The notes beneath the pieces are model-generated. The model worked only from the letters and a program-made list of their open reading frames with translations. It was not told the DNA's origin and did not search any database. The position numbers and the translations under genes were made by a program. Source: Pelargonium cotyledonis (taxonomy: Eukaryota; Streptophyta; Magnoliopsida; Geraniales; Geraniaceae). From it: 25,572 nucleotides of DNA. Shown here piece after piece: positions 11,394 to 22,843 of this stretch. The stretch lies in contig JAYMTA010000657.1 of the NCBI GenBank assembly GCA_036897625.1, forward strand, positions 1-25,572, written 5' to 3'. Every line of letters starts with the position of its first letter. Position 1 is the first letter of the stretch.

Positions 11394-13655
11394 ATGGGAA
11401 AGCCAACTGGGAAAAAGAAGAGTCAAGAAACACAAAGACCCACCAGTGTTGCGGGTAAGCTGAGCAAATCCTCTGACCGCAGCTCCAAAGCAATTGATGA
11501 AGACACAGCTATCTTCATCAACATGTCTCAAGAGCTAAAGGAGGAAGGCAACAAACTCTTCCAAAAGCATGACCATGAAGGTGCCATGTTGAAGTATGAG
11601 AAAGCCATCAAACTTCTCCCTCAAAACCACATTGATATTGCTTATCTACGAAGCAATATGGCGGAGTGCTATATGCAGTTTGGTCTAGGTGAGTATCCTC
11701 GTGCTATAAATGAATGTAATTTGGCACTAGAGGTATCACCTAGATACAGTAAGGCACTATTAAAGCGTGCACGATGTTATGAAGCATTGAATCGGTTGAA
11801 TTTGGCATATAGGGATGTTAACATTGTATTGAGTATGGAGCCGAAGAATTCTACGGCATTGGAGTTAGTTGAGAGGTTGAGGAAGGTGATGGCTGAAAAG
11901 GGAATTGAAGTTGATGATTTGGAAGTTGATTTCGGTAATCCAGAGGCGCGTAATACTTTGCGTTTTGGTAAAACATTGAAAGAGAAGACGAAGAAGAAGA
12001 AGGGTAATAAAAGTGGGGAGAAGAAGCCAGTGGATAAGAAGGTTGTGGAGGAAAAGGTTAATGTTGTCAAGGATAAAGAAGTTACAAAGACTGTTAAGGA
12101 GGAAAAATTGATCAAGGAGGTTGTCAAAGAAGAAAAGGTTGTCATCAAAACTGTGAAGTTGGCTTTGGGGGATGATATAAGGATGGCACATTTACCGGTG
12201 AGTTGTAGCATTGACTTGGTGAGGGAGGTAGTTCGGGATAGGTTTCCAGGCCTGAAAGGTGTTCTTGTTAAGTATAGGGATCAGGAAGGTGATTTGGTTA
12301 CAATAACCACTACTGATGAGTTGAGGATGGCTGAAAAGTTGTGTGATCCTAAGGCTTCACTTAAATTATACGTGGTCGAAGTAAGTCCTGATCAAGAACT
12401 GGCTTACAAGGGAATGAATAATGAGGTGGAGTTGGATAATATGAATACAAGATCCACTGATGTTGCCGAGAATGGGAATGTAACGGCTAAAGAAGCAGAA
12501 AAGATTGATGGTTCTTATTGTATCGAAGACTGGCTTGTTCAGTTTGCACGAATTTTTAAAAACCATGTTGGATTTGAGTCAGATTCATTTCTGGATCTTC
12601 ATGAGATAGGAATGAAGCTGTACTCTGAGGCAATGGAAGATACTGTAACTAGTGATGAAGCCCAAGAACTGTTGGAAATTGCTGCACAGCAGTTCCAAGA
12701 AATGGCAGCTTTGGCTTTATTCAACTGGGGGAATATTCACATGTCCAGGGCAAGAAAACGGGTAGCCTATTCAGAGGATGAATCGCAGGAATCTATACTT
12801 AAACAAATTGAGACTGCATACATGTGGGCCCTAAAAGAATATGCCAAGGCAGGAATAAGGTATGAAGAAGCTATGAAGATTAAACCGGACTTCTATGAAG
12901 GTCTTCTTGCACATGGACAACAGCAGTTTGAGCAAGCAAAGCTCTGCTGGAATCATGCAATTGCGACCAAGATTGATTTGGACACTTCTTTGGCATCTGG
13001 ACCTTCCTCGGAGGTTTTACTGCTTTATAACAAGGCCGAGGACAACATGGAGAGGGGTGTGCAAATGTGGGAGGAAATAGAGGAACAACGTTTAAATGGA
13101 CTCTCTAAGTTTGATAAATATAAAACTCAACTGCAGAAGATGGGTTTGGATGGGCTATTTAAAGATGTATCTGCAGATGAAGCAGCAGAGCGAGCTGCAC
13201 ACATGAAGTCACAGATATACTTTATGTGGGGCAGCTTGCTATACGAGCGTTCTGTTGCGGAGTATAAGCTAGGGCTGCCAACTTGGGAAGAATGCCTGGA
13301 GGTTGCAGTTGAGAAGTTTGAATTTGCTGGCGCTTCTCAAACGGATATAGCTATTATGATCAAGAACCATTGCTCCAATGAAGCAGCTCTTGAAGGTAAG
13401 AAAATAGAATACATACAAAAAAATATTTTATTTATTTATTCAGATCTAAGTTCTTGCATTTGATAGGTTAGTGTTTTAAATTTTTATCACTTTTCTATCA
13501 TTACAGGTGTAGGGTTCAAAATAGATGAGCTAGTGCAGGCATGGAATGAGATGTATGACGCTAAGAGATGGGAGATATGCGTTCCATCCTTTCGCCTAGA
13601 ACCATTGTTTCGTCGACGGGCTCCAAAACTTAATTACATTTTGGAGAATATTTGA
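11394..13655 (+). CDS. TPR and PB1 domain protein, Phox family (PHOX4-like)
   Basis: Likely cytosolic co-chaperone or scaffold of the plant Phox family, whose TPR domain binds Hsp90/Hsp70 C-termini. Two coding exons, 11394-13395 and 13507-13655, give 716 aa. After a basic Ser/Lys-rich N-terminus, three TPR repeats span about residues 44-160. Carboxylate-clamp positions look filled: K49 and N53 in [11 protein letters not shown]88, then K120 and K124. A Lys/Glu-rich charged linker (about 195-250) precedes a PB1 domain (about 252-333) containing [15 protein letters not shown] and the acidic cluster around [18 protein letters not shown]. The C-terminal half (about 370-700) is helical with degenerate TPR-like repeats and ends in [17 protein letters not shown]. 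Exon 1 reads through the 13396 donor for a further 22 codons if unspliced; splicing to 'ttacag' at 13506 restores the conserved end. Arabidopsis PHOX4 is adjacent to MICU, as here (from memory). Confidence 0.93.
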
Positions 13656-14480
13656 GTTCTTATTGATTGCTGGGCATTCTTTGGAATCATGATAGAAATT
13701 CTTCGGTTCTCTTTAGCTCATTGTTTACAAGGACGCTGTTTCCATCTAAGACAGGTACGCCTATGTCTTTGAATTGGCTTGTTCTATTTATTTTCCTCAT
13801 TTTCAGTGCTCATCATGGACCTTTTCCAAGCACATATATAGTTTCTGCATTGTCAGATTGTTTAGTAACCATCTAGGACAATGAGAAAGTGATGAACTGA
13901 GTATTGAATATCAAAATAATTCAGCAAAGTTAAGGTCAGGATAGGTATTTTTGGAAGCTCATGGAGATTCCTTGTGGGTTTTATAGCTAATAGTGAGACA
14001 CCATCAATTGGTGGACTGTTTGTTTATGAAAACTTTTGAATGTTTATCTTGTGGAAGAAGTTACTGCAAATTCAAGTTTATATTTAACAACTAGGGTTTG
14101 AATTTGTACTCTGGAACATAAACTGTTGGTTCTATCTGTGGTTGCAGGTATTTTTATTCTGTGTCAACTTATTGTTTGGTTTTGGAGCAAAGAAAGACAA
14201 TTTGGTCTCATCCTTGGTATTGTAATGATAGTGAGTTTGTGATTGGAAAGTTTTTTTTCTTTTACATTTTCTTTAGTTGGGAGGGATTTTTTATTTAGTT
14301 GGAGTTCTTCTACAGTTTGATATAGTGGGAATTCTTTTGTTACTTATTTTTAAAATGTGGGTGTATAATTGAAATATTTTTCAATGTACCAAATAGTGTG
14401 AAATTAGATTGATTGTTCATCAATATATGATTGTTTGATTGTAAAATCAACATTTTGTGGATAATATTTGCAGCTTGAGA
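13656..14480 (+). other. Phox gene 3' UTR with a candidate 3' UTR intron
   Basis: Downstream of the stop, a strong donor 'gacag|gtacgc' (GT at 13755) and an acceptor 'gtggttgcag' (ending 14147) could define a 393-base intron within the 3' UTR. If spliced, the stop codon at 13655 would be about 100 nt upstream of an exon junction, more than the 50-55 nt rule, which could expose the mRNA to nonsense-mediated decay. This is inference from splice motifs only. Confidence 0.3.
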
Positions 14481-14930
14481 ATTTTTATTTATAAGAAGCC
14501 AGGAATTCACACACAAATATATTCAAGATTTCTAAGCAAAGAAATATTTGGTTTAATCTAAACCGCCGTTGAAGTTGTGGCACCTTCTTAAAATTCATTT
14601 ATACCCACCTAAGTGAATTTATACAAGTGAACCAAACAAAACATACTAATGAGTTGTTACAACCAAAATGCGCACGCACGTATAAATGAGCGCGGATTTA
14701 GAAGAAGAAGAAGAAGATAAGAAATGATGTAATAAGAAAAATTGTCTATGAATAATCTATTAAGGCATAAGGTTCCAAAAATGTCAGCATTCAAAGTATC
14801 TTTAAAAATAGTAAAACTGCAGTTACCCACAATAACTAAAGAAATTAAGGCTAAATGTTTGTATTATTTGGCTTCACTCTACTGAAGATTATTCAGTAAT
14901 GTTTGTGTTGAATCAAGCATGTGCTTCAAT
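14480..14930. other. Convergent 3' end region between Phox and TOPLESS-like genes
   Basis: The Phox gene (+) and TOPLESS-like gene (-) end towards each other here. The interval is AT-rich, with a short GAA run at 14701-14715 and 'gcgcacgcacg' near 14670. On the minus strand 'aataaa'-type signals occur near 14485, so the TOPLESS-like 3' UTR may reach that far. I see no separate gene. Confidence 0.4.
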
Positions 14931-17900
14931 TCAATGCAGGAACTCAAAATTATCAGCAACAATAGATGTTTCTGGTGGTGTCTTGTCTGAAATAGAATTG
15001 GGCCAGTTACCATCATCTTTCTGGGGTTCTATAACATAAACACCACCATTTGACAGTCCCACTGCAAACTGGCTTGGTATTTGTGGATTAGCAGCAATCA
15101 CAACCGAGCTCACATTGTCGCTGCACGTATCACAACCAAGCACAATATCAGAATCACGCGATTAAACGAGAAACAGAACAGCTATAATGAATATGTGTAG
15201 TTTCATTATAATGCGGGATGGGAAGTGCTGGCAATACTTTTTGCACTTAAGTTAATCTTGTTCTTAACACGGGATGGTAAACGAGGTAACGATGCAAATG
15301 AAATAAAAGATGTGATTTGGTAGGTTGAGGGATGGCGTGATGATGCGTGCAGCATATATACCTTATATCACGGGAAATGTAACTCGTTGGTTTAATCTGA
15401 CACAACGGTACAAGCTCTAAACCATCATATATGAGCACAGTCCCATCTACAAAACCGGCATACACCATCTGGCAATCACAAGAAAAGGTTACATGGTGGA
15501 GAGGTACGGGAACATCCTCTATAAACCTCTGTCAACACAAAACAAAAACATGTTTATTCTTCTATCATCAACGAACAAATCATGAGAGAGAGAGAGAGAG
15601 AGGGAGAGAGAGAGACCATTTTTAGGCATTGTAGTTCTCTTGCTTTGTAAATTGCCAGTTGAGTCTGATGGACAATGAGGAACTGTGTCTGATCCTGGTG
15701 AAACTGGACATGGAGTGTTAACGATTCCAGAGTGCGGCCGTATGTAGCAGTAACCAAGAATTTGTTGTTTAGTTTCTTCCACCCATTCATGTCCCACACA
15801 ATAATCTGTACGGAAAAAAATGTAAATAGACAGGTAACCGAACTCCAAATTATAACAGTATAAATGTGAAAACAGGAGTTCAGATAATCTGCTAAGTTAT
15901 GTTCTTGTTTCTTCCCTAACCCGCCTTTCTTTTTTTGCAGTGAAGTAAGGTAAGTATGTCGGTCCCTTTCTCTTAGAATACAAGTAAGCAAAATGGTTTC
16001 ACAATCACAAGTGATGGTTCTATATATGTTTGGATAACATTAAAAGCATTGTCTGATATAGCGAAAGTCAAACCACTGACCTGAGAGTCTGCCCCAGAAG
16101 ATACGAGTACATTCAGCTCGTTGGAAAACGAAAGCCCGGTGACTACATTATTATGACCCTTAAGTATGCTTTCAACCTGCGAGAAGGAAGGCAGAGACGG
16201 AGTTTCATTTTTATGGTGCTGATGCAAATATATGTATGGATAAAAGAAAGTATACCTTATCCAGGTGGGCATTATAAATTACGATTGTGGAATTATCCAT
16301 TCCAATTGCAACAATGTTGTTATCTCGAGGGTGGAACGCTAGACATGTGGGTCCTTTCGGTGTACTCTTGAAAGCCACTATTTTCTGCAATCAGCAAACG
16401 AGATTTCATTTTTAGGTGTAAACTGCAGGCTAAATCCTGCTCGGGGTTTAGTCACAGTTAAGGCTCTTCCCCCTCCCCGTAGGTGTGTTTTGTGGGGATT
16501 GAACCCGAGAGCTCTTCCCACAATCTCAGTCAGCGTTGCAGACTGAGCCACAACCCATTGGTAGAAAACGAGATTTCTGATACTGCAAATGTAGGCAAAT
16601 ACTGAGGTTCTCCCTCAGTTAATGTATTAGTAAACTGAAACTGAATCAGTCATGACAAATCAGCTCATCTATGGTAATAAAAAGGGGTTATGTATGAGAA
16701 CTGTGATTTCACCTTCCATTCTCTATTTTACCTTAAACAGCATCATGTTGTACAGAGAAATCATCCCTCCCGAGGCTGATATCAGATATGAATCATTCTT
16801 CGATAAAGCAAGACAGGGTATTGCCTTGTCGGGGTTGGTGACCATCAGATCATTAGTCATTGGCTCTAAGCCAATCCTCGGATGGCGTAACTGGGGGAGA
16901 ACCTCAGTGGTTGCCTACATTTACAGTATCATCAAATGACATTAGTAACTAATTATTTGCAAAGATACAAGAACTTGAAGCGGAAAAAAGCAACTAGTCA
17001 GTACTCGTCACTTTACCTTGCCTTGCAAATTAAGGTCACTTCGTGACCATTTCCAAAGAAGATGGACGCCATTTGATCCTAAAGCCAAAATTGCATTACC
17101 AAAATTGGTGTAAATCAACCTTGAAATCTGCAGTTGTCACAGAGAAAAAGAATATTACAAAACTCTTTGCTTTTTCGTTGCATCTCACAACAAAATCTCT
17201 GAGAAGCTAACAAAATCTTTATTTTTTTCGGGTAAAACACACATAATAGTCAGCTTTTATCGTGAAGCTAAAGATAATGGCACAAATTTTATACTGAAAT
17301 CAGTGATATACATGTCAAAGAAAAAGTAAGGCAATATTAAAACAAATTCTTATACATGCATGCCACATTATCGAAAATTGAGAGAGAGATGCCATGCCTC
17401 GTTTGTTTTCACTTGAGCAGGAAGCCTCAAGAGCCGAAACCGTGATCTGCTAATTTCTTTGACACTTCTATCCCTTTTGTTATTATATTCTTCATTCAAT
17501 CTATATGGCACATCTGCCCAGTTTCTTGCCTCCCCGTTCTACAGAAAACCACTTTATCATTTCAGAAGCAATCCACAAGATAGTACAGATTCAGAACAGT
17601 TAAGGGCTAAATGAAATTCTAGATGCAATACAGAATATTTCTTGTATGTTACGTAACGATGTCACAGACAAACCATAAATTTTAAATAACCAACTCAATT
17701 AGTACCCACCACTTTAGCATCCCAAATTCCAACTTCACCATCAGAAGTGGTTAATTTCTTATCTTGAGTCTGCACAAGTAAACAACAAAGGCAGAAAAAT
17801 GAAATAAATTTGACAGAAAAGAAAAAAAAAAAACATTTCCAGGGTAATCAGTGGTAATAAGCTATACTGACCTTTCTCAAAGTTTCACAAATAATCCTAG

Positions 17901-20900
17901 AGGCATTAAGAGAACAATGTTCAACTGTTTGCAGTGATTGAAGACCAGAACTAGTTGCCAAGATTTTGATTCGGTTTTCATTTGCACTGACAGCCAATAG
18001 TGTTCCCTCCTTGTTAAAGTGAAGACGTGGAGTTGCCTATAAGAATCAAGAAAGAAAAGAATACGTCAAAACGAATAATGTCTCATGCATCTATATATGA
18101 ATAAACGTAACTATAAAACATGCAAATCAAAAGACCAAATTGTTCTATCTTCTCAAAAAGTAAAATAACGAGAAACCAAAAACTATAGCTCCAAAACAGC
18201 TTACTGGTAAGCCTCCATCCACATTGATAGTGGTCAAAAGATCCACACTGTCCATATGCCAAAGTTTAACTGAATGGTCATGACCGGCAACCAAAATTTG
18301 TTTCTTGCTTCTGTCACATTGTACAGTAGCCAAAGAACAAGCTTCAAGTCCTTTATAGATTCTCTTGCTAGAGCCTTCACTTTCATTCCACTCAACAAGA
18401 ATTGTCTCTCCATCTTTATTGGTTCCGCATGAAAAAAGCCTTCCAAAGTGTTGAATAACAAATTTATCATTCACCCATAAAAAATTATGAAAACAAAAAC
18501 CATCATTAGTGGTATAGCATAGTAGCATATATTTAGTTAAACAAACCTTTTACCATCAGTACTGTAAAACATAGTAGTGCACCCACGACCTGGAGTATCG
18601 TTATCGATTCTAGAACCCAAACTATCATACAACCAAACTCTTATTTTTCCGTCCACTGATGTTGAGAAGATAAACTGAGGAACAACAATGCAAATAGAGT
18701 TACAAAAGCATTAATACTTTGAAATAGGATTCAACCCCAAGAGAGATTCTAGGAAGAGTAATGCTTACGTGAGTACATTCCTTAGCATGGGGGCAGATAG
18801 AATGAACAGGAGCATCATGACCATCGAAAGTATACATTTTGGCACCAGTGGCGGCATCCCACACCTTAAAGAAGAGTAATTACATCATATAACTTTCAAT
18901 GTACCTTAATCGTTGAGTATAGCAACACCAACCTTAACTTTCTTGTCATCACCACCGGTTATGACCCTAATTAGTTGCTCAGCAGAGATAGAGAATCCAA
19001 GATCATTTACACCACCGACATGAGCATCAATCTAGATGTGAGAATATCAATGTACGTATATATTTTTAAAAAACTGCAAATGAGTAAGTATGAAAAACCT
19101 ACCTCCAGACTCTGGTGCACGTCATTTCCACCATAATAAGTATATAATTGCACAATATGTTTTGAATATGCAACCCCTGCTTGAAAGAAAAGCGGTATTG
19201 TTGAATTCGTAAACAATTGAAATTCAAATTAGAAGCCAACGTCACAACTTGAATGTTATGGGAGTTCCCAAATTACCAAATAATGACCCATCAGGGCTCC
19301 ACATAACTCGATTAGCACTGACGCACAAGTCTTTGGCGAAAGCTGCCTGAATACGGAGAGCAACGCAGATCTTAGAATGTACAGTTGGCCGAAATTGCTC
19401 TTTTTGTTAAGGTATAATATATGACATAGTTTTGAAGAATACCTTGAATTCCACTGAACATGCTCCAATATCCCAAACCTTAAAATTTCTAGATAGCATC
19501 TTTTCTCCAGACTTAACTCCCCACAATCCTACATCCCCAATACTTGATCCAACTGATGATGCACACGACAGCATAATTAGTTCACTTCAACTACGTATAT
19601 TATCATCTATCACAATTAAATACTATGGAATAAAATTATCGTATATGTCAAACCTAGAAGAAGAGTGTGGTGAAAAGGATGAAAATCCATGCTTGTTGGG
19701 GAAGAAGTCTCATTCAAGGTCCTTGCAACTGTCTTCGGCAAGTCATCATCCACAATAGCTACTGAGCTGTTACTCTGATCAGGATAACTGACAGTTGGTG
19801 TAACCTACACATAGATATAAGAACACCATGATATAGCAACACTAAGTTACACTATATCAAATAAAGTTGCATCAAAAACCGATTAACCTCATTCTGTGTC
19901 TCATCGACCCTTCTCACGGAATCATTGTTAGAACCCTCGCGACGCTCTATGACTGCAGTTTCAAAAACCAGTATGCGCATAAGAAACAATTGCACAATGA
20001 ATATTGTGATTACAAGAAACAACCTAAAATAAAATGCATCCACGAGTTCCAGTGAAAGAACAAATGCCTATATCTGGGTCGGATTATACACCTTGACAGG
20101 TAGCCCCGGTAGCAGCAGTAGAATGAGTTCTGGTCGATGGACCAGAATCACAACGGTTTTGCTGAAGTGGACAGACATGGTCCACAAAAAGGGATTCTAT
20201 ATGAGGAATTGGTTGGGGATTTTCACACAGTCCATGCTGCCAATTCAAGCTGTTACAAGACATGGAAAACAAAATAGTAAAAATGTATAATGAACTCATC
20301 CCAAAAGGTTGTAATCATCTGAAGGTATCTACACAAGTGAGCATCCTATGGAAAGCTTAAAATGAGAGAAACAAAGAAGTAATACCTCTGGTTTAGTAGA
20401 CACCGTAACCTTTGACTGTCGATGGTAGGAAATTTCAGTTTACCACGGAAACTGGGACTTGCCACAATTACTTTCCTAAGCATACATACCAAAATTTCCC
20501 TTGCAGATCTTGTATTCCCATATGAGGACAGAGAGAGATGGTCCCTGTTTAATAAATGCACGATACCGTAAGTTATGAGTTGTGATTTTACCATATCCGA
20601 CATCATCAGAAGGAGTAAAGAACTCAAACCGGATATCATTTAATGCCAGAAGCTGAGTGATTTCCTTGTATAATTCTTCGTTACCCAATTCAAAAACTTT
20701 GAGATCCGTCTTGAGTATATCTACTGCCTCGACATGATTTTTACTGATCAATAAATTCATTGAACGTTATGATTGAAAACAAAGATAGTACGAGAGTACA
20801 GGTAAATAACAAAATTCAAGAGCAACCGGAAGAAGTCACAAGCTTACTTGTCCAATGCCTCGAGATACTTTTGCTTTCTCATTTCAAAGTATATTTTTTT

Positions 20901-21206
20901 TGAGTATTTATCATCATCAATCTTTGTGAAATCAGAAAGGTACCTCTCAGCCTTATCCCATTCTCCACAAAGCACCATGTCCAAAAAATATTTCAAGTCA
21001 AAGTAGTATCCACTTTCTCGCCCAAGTCTATACAAAACAGGAACGTGCATGGATTACCCAAATGCAACATTCTAAGTTTGTAAGCAGTGTGTGATGTGCC
21101 CATGGAAAAAACAAGATAAAACCTACATGTGAGCAGTTTTGTTGAAGCCTTCTTCATTGCAGAACTGTAATATCAAGAAGACGAGCTCTCTACTGAGAAC
21201 GGACAT
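14931..21206 (-). CDS. Divergent TOPLESS-related transcriptional co-repressor
   Basis: Nuclear co-repressor recruited by EAR-motif factors. 24 coding exons, in order: 21206-21127, 21027-20848, 20743-20630, 20544-20386, 20249-20092, 19952-19888, 19804-19654, 19552-19443, 19346-19277, 19176-19103, 19031-18933, 18864-18769, 18674-18547, 18439-18205, 18036-17872, 17769-17710, 17538-17398, 17127-17017, 16914-16732, 16384-16256, 16176-16081, 15805-15617, 15528-15362, 15120-14931. They total 1049 aa (TPL about 1131). LisH starts MSVLSRELVFLILQF; LisH-CTLH-CRA (1-190) aligns gap-free with TPL as I recall it. EAR-groove Y68, K71, F74, L111 and L130 are kept, with R67K and L150V; N176 (tpl-1 site) is kept. 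The Pro-rich linker is much shorter and lacks GWMANP. Two WD40 propellers follow from about 270, with LFSCGTNKDGE, VEWNESEG and LNVLVSSGADS. No frameshift or stop, so probably functional. Exon 17's donor is uncertain. Closest TPR subgroup not resolved. Confidence 0.94.
15584..15616. repeat. (GA/CT)n microsatellite abutting a splice donor
   Basis: An interrupted GA run on the + strand (CT on the coding strand) begins at the second base or so of intron 22 of the TOPLESS-like gene. The donor therefore reads 'aaaatg|gtctctctctc', lacking the usual A/G at +3 and G at +5. The exon upstream must end here, because the next exon restores the family sequence in phase. Confidence 0.9.
16408..16565 (-). 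mobile_element. tRNA-derived SINE with 12-bp target-site duplication
   Basis: On the minus strand, about 158 bases run from 'ctaccaatgggttgtggctc' through an A-box-like 'tggctcagtctg' and a B box 'gggttcaatccc' to a short A-rich end. The element is flanked by perfect direct repeats 'aaacgagatttc' at 16396-16407 and 16566-16577, the expected footprint of target-primed insertion. It lies in intron 19 of the TOPLESS-like gene in the same orientation as transcription. The intact duplication implies a fairly recent insertion. Confidence 0.85.
17128..17397 (-). other. Intron 17 of the TOPLESS-like gene: possible GC-AG intron
   Basis: The acceptor 'gacaactgcag' ending at 17128 is clear. On the donor side, ending the exon at 17398 (gag|gcatgg, a GC donor) leaves seven residues between the conserved LP and ISRL motifs, the same number as in TPL. 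The nearest in-frame GT donor (caa|gtgaaa, exon end 17413) would remove five of those residues. Both donors are weak and both keep the frame. Confidence 0.5.
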
Positions 21207-22843
21207 CTGTATAAGCTCTTTCTCGTCAACAAAACCTTCAAATGAACACAATTAGGTGAGTAAGAGAGAACTAAGAATTTACTTGGTCACAAAGAAAATA
21301 GTAGTTTAATATGTCAAATATAGTAGTTTATCTGATCGATCACTAGGAAACCTAAACAATCAAGTTTAATAAGAGGTTACACACATAAGAATTTATTACT
21401 TTAACTAAAAAAATAAACCTTTTTCGGTCATTTTCAAGGTTATCATGTTTTTGGTAACAAAAACAATAAGTACGCATATTTCACATCTTTCCTTTTTGCT
21501 CATTTTCTCACTCCCTAAGTGGGATTAGGGTTCGAATCAAGCACGTCACATGAACAAATGGCAAGAAGATCAAACCAAGTCAAACTTTCAATGATGTTCT
21601 TGACTACTGGACTGTTTCCTGATTCTCTGCTTAGCTGTACCTAGGTGAAGGTTAGGGTTTTAATGAAGTACGTGTAAATGAACGGTAAGAAGATAAAAAC
21701 AAGCTGAATTTCAATAATGAACTTACCACATTTTTACAATTACCTTTCTTTTCATGAAAGATCGTCAGCAGAAACAATAATCTTGAGATGAACAAAACAA
21801 TCCATAAGACGATAAAGACAATATGAAAGCAAACACTTTAAATGGTAAACCATTAAAAATCCAATACATATCGTCATTCAGATTGGAAACTCCTTTAGAT
21901 TCAGAGACAAAAAATAATAATAACAAAATAAGAAAACGACAAAGAAGCGACTTGATTAGATTTTACCCCTAAGAATTCAGAAGACCGTTGCATTGAAAAC
22001 TTAGAATCCAAAGGAGACTAACATAATAAGAGTAAATAGACTAATCCCGATACATCTTAGTGTAGTTAACTCGAGCAATAGACACAAAAACAACAAACAT
22101 GAACAAAACACAGCTTCCCTCCATTTTTCATTTTCCAATCCCATTCTGTTCGTAACCACGAACAAGTGGACAACCAGAGCAAATCTCTTGTCATCTTACA
22201 TTACATCTAAAATAAATGATTGTTTTTTAACATCTGAATCAAAGAGATGAAACTATTTGCTCAAAACACTTCTTTCTCAGCAGCCAAACAGAGTTAGGGT
22301 TTTGATCATACCATAGGATCATCACTCATTAGAGATTCAGATAAAATTAATAAATTCAGATAATACTGATTGTCTTCACTAATAGCTACAGAGATCTTAA
22401 ACCCATTAGACAATCACAAAAAGGCAATAGAAAATGGAGTTACTGAGAACCAATTGCCTGATGACAAACAGCAAAATCAAGCACAAAATAATCAAAGAAA
22501 CTAATTTGAAAGCAACTAGCTAGTACTATTTGATAAGTAAATGGTGATTCAATACCAATTCCAGCGTCAATTTTCTCGCCAACCAAACACAAGCCAGAAA
22601 CTTTCGATCAATCTCCAAAAACAAAAATTACCCATTTTCAATTTTCATCACGATCAATCACAACATTTCAGTTTACAAAAAAAAAAAAAAAATCGTGCAA
22701 ATTAGAGCAGTTAGTAAATTGAAAAAACAACGAACAAAATCAAAGATTGATCATCAAATCACAAATCAGAGATACTAAAAATCGATAGGAATCGAAGAAA
22801 CAGAGCGAGAGATTGGAAAGAGAGCTCTGCAAAAAAAGCGAAC
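21207..22843 (-). other. 5' leader intron of the TOPLESS-like gene
   Basis: A donor 'cttcag|gttcgc' (GT at 22843-22842) ends a CT-rich leader exon. The acceptor is either at 21236, after a pyrimidine-rich tract (exon from 21235), or directly before the ATG at 21207. In the first case the leader carries a short in-frame extension upstream of the ATG, closed by a stop further 5'. The intron is about 1.6 kb, AT-rich, and holds a 70-base direct repeat (see 21526). No gene was recognised inside it. Confidence 0.6.
21526..21720. repeat. Diverged direct repeat in the leader intron
   Basis: Two copies of about 70 bases begin at 21526 and 21653 (period 127). They share 'tagggtt', 'aatgaagta/aatcaagca', 'aatgaacg/catgaaca', 'aagaagat' and 'tttcaat(g/a)atg'. 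They look like an old tandem duplication within the leader intron. Confidence 0.55.

Noticed and set aside
11777-12211. 144-codon minus-strand frame inside the Phox gene
   Set aside because: It is the antisense of the Lys/Glu-rich linker and PB1 start; low complexity (Ser/Thr/Phe runs), with no domain of its own.
13396-13463. Unspliced C-terminus of the Phox protein
   Set aside because: Reading through the 13396 donor adds an IQKNIL-type tail unlike the family. Splicing to 13507 restores the conserved [14 protein letters not shown] end.
15519-15991. Two long minus-strand frames over exon 22 of the TOPLESS-like gene
   Set aside because: They combine one true exon with flanking intron and the CT microsatellite. 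Only the 15805-15617 portion fits the spliced protein.
14931-21206. TOPLESS-like gene as a pseudogene
   Set aside because: Divergence and the short linker suggested it, but all 24 exons join in phase with splice sites and no internal stop, and key groove residues are kept.
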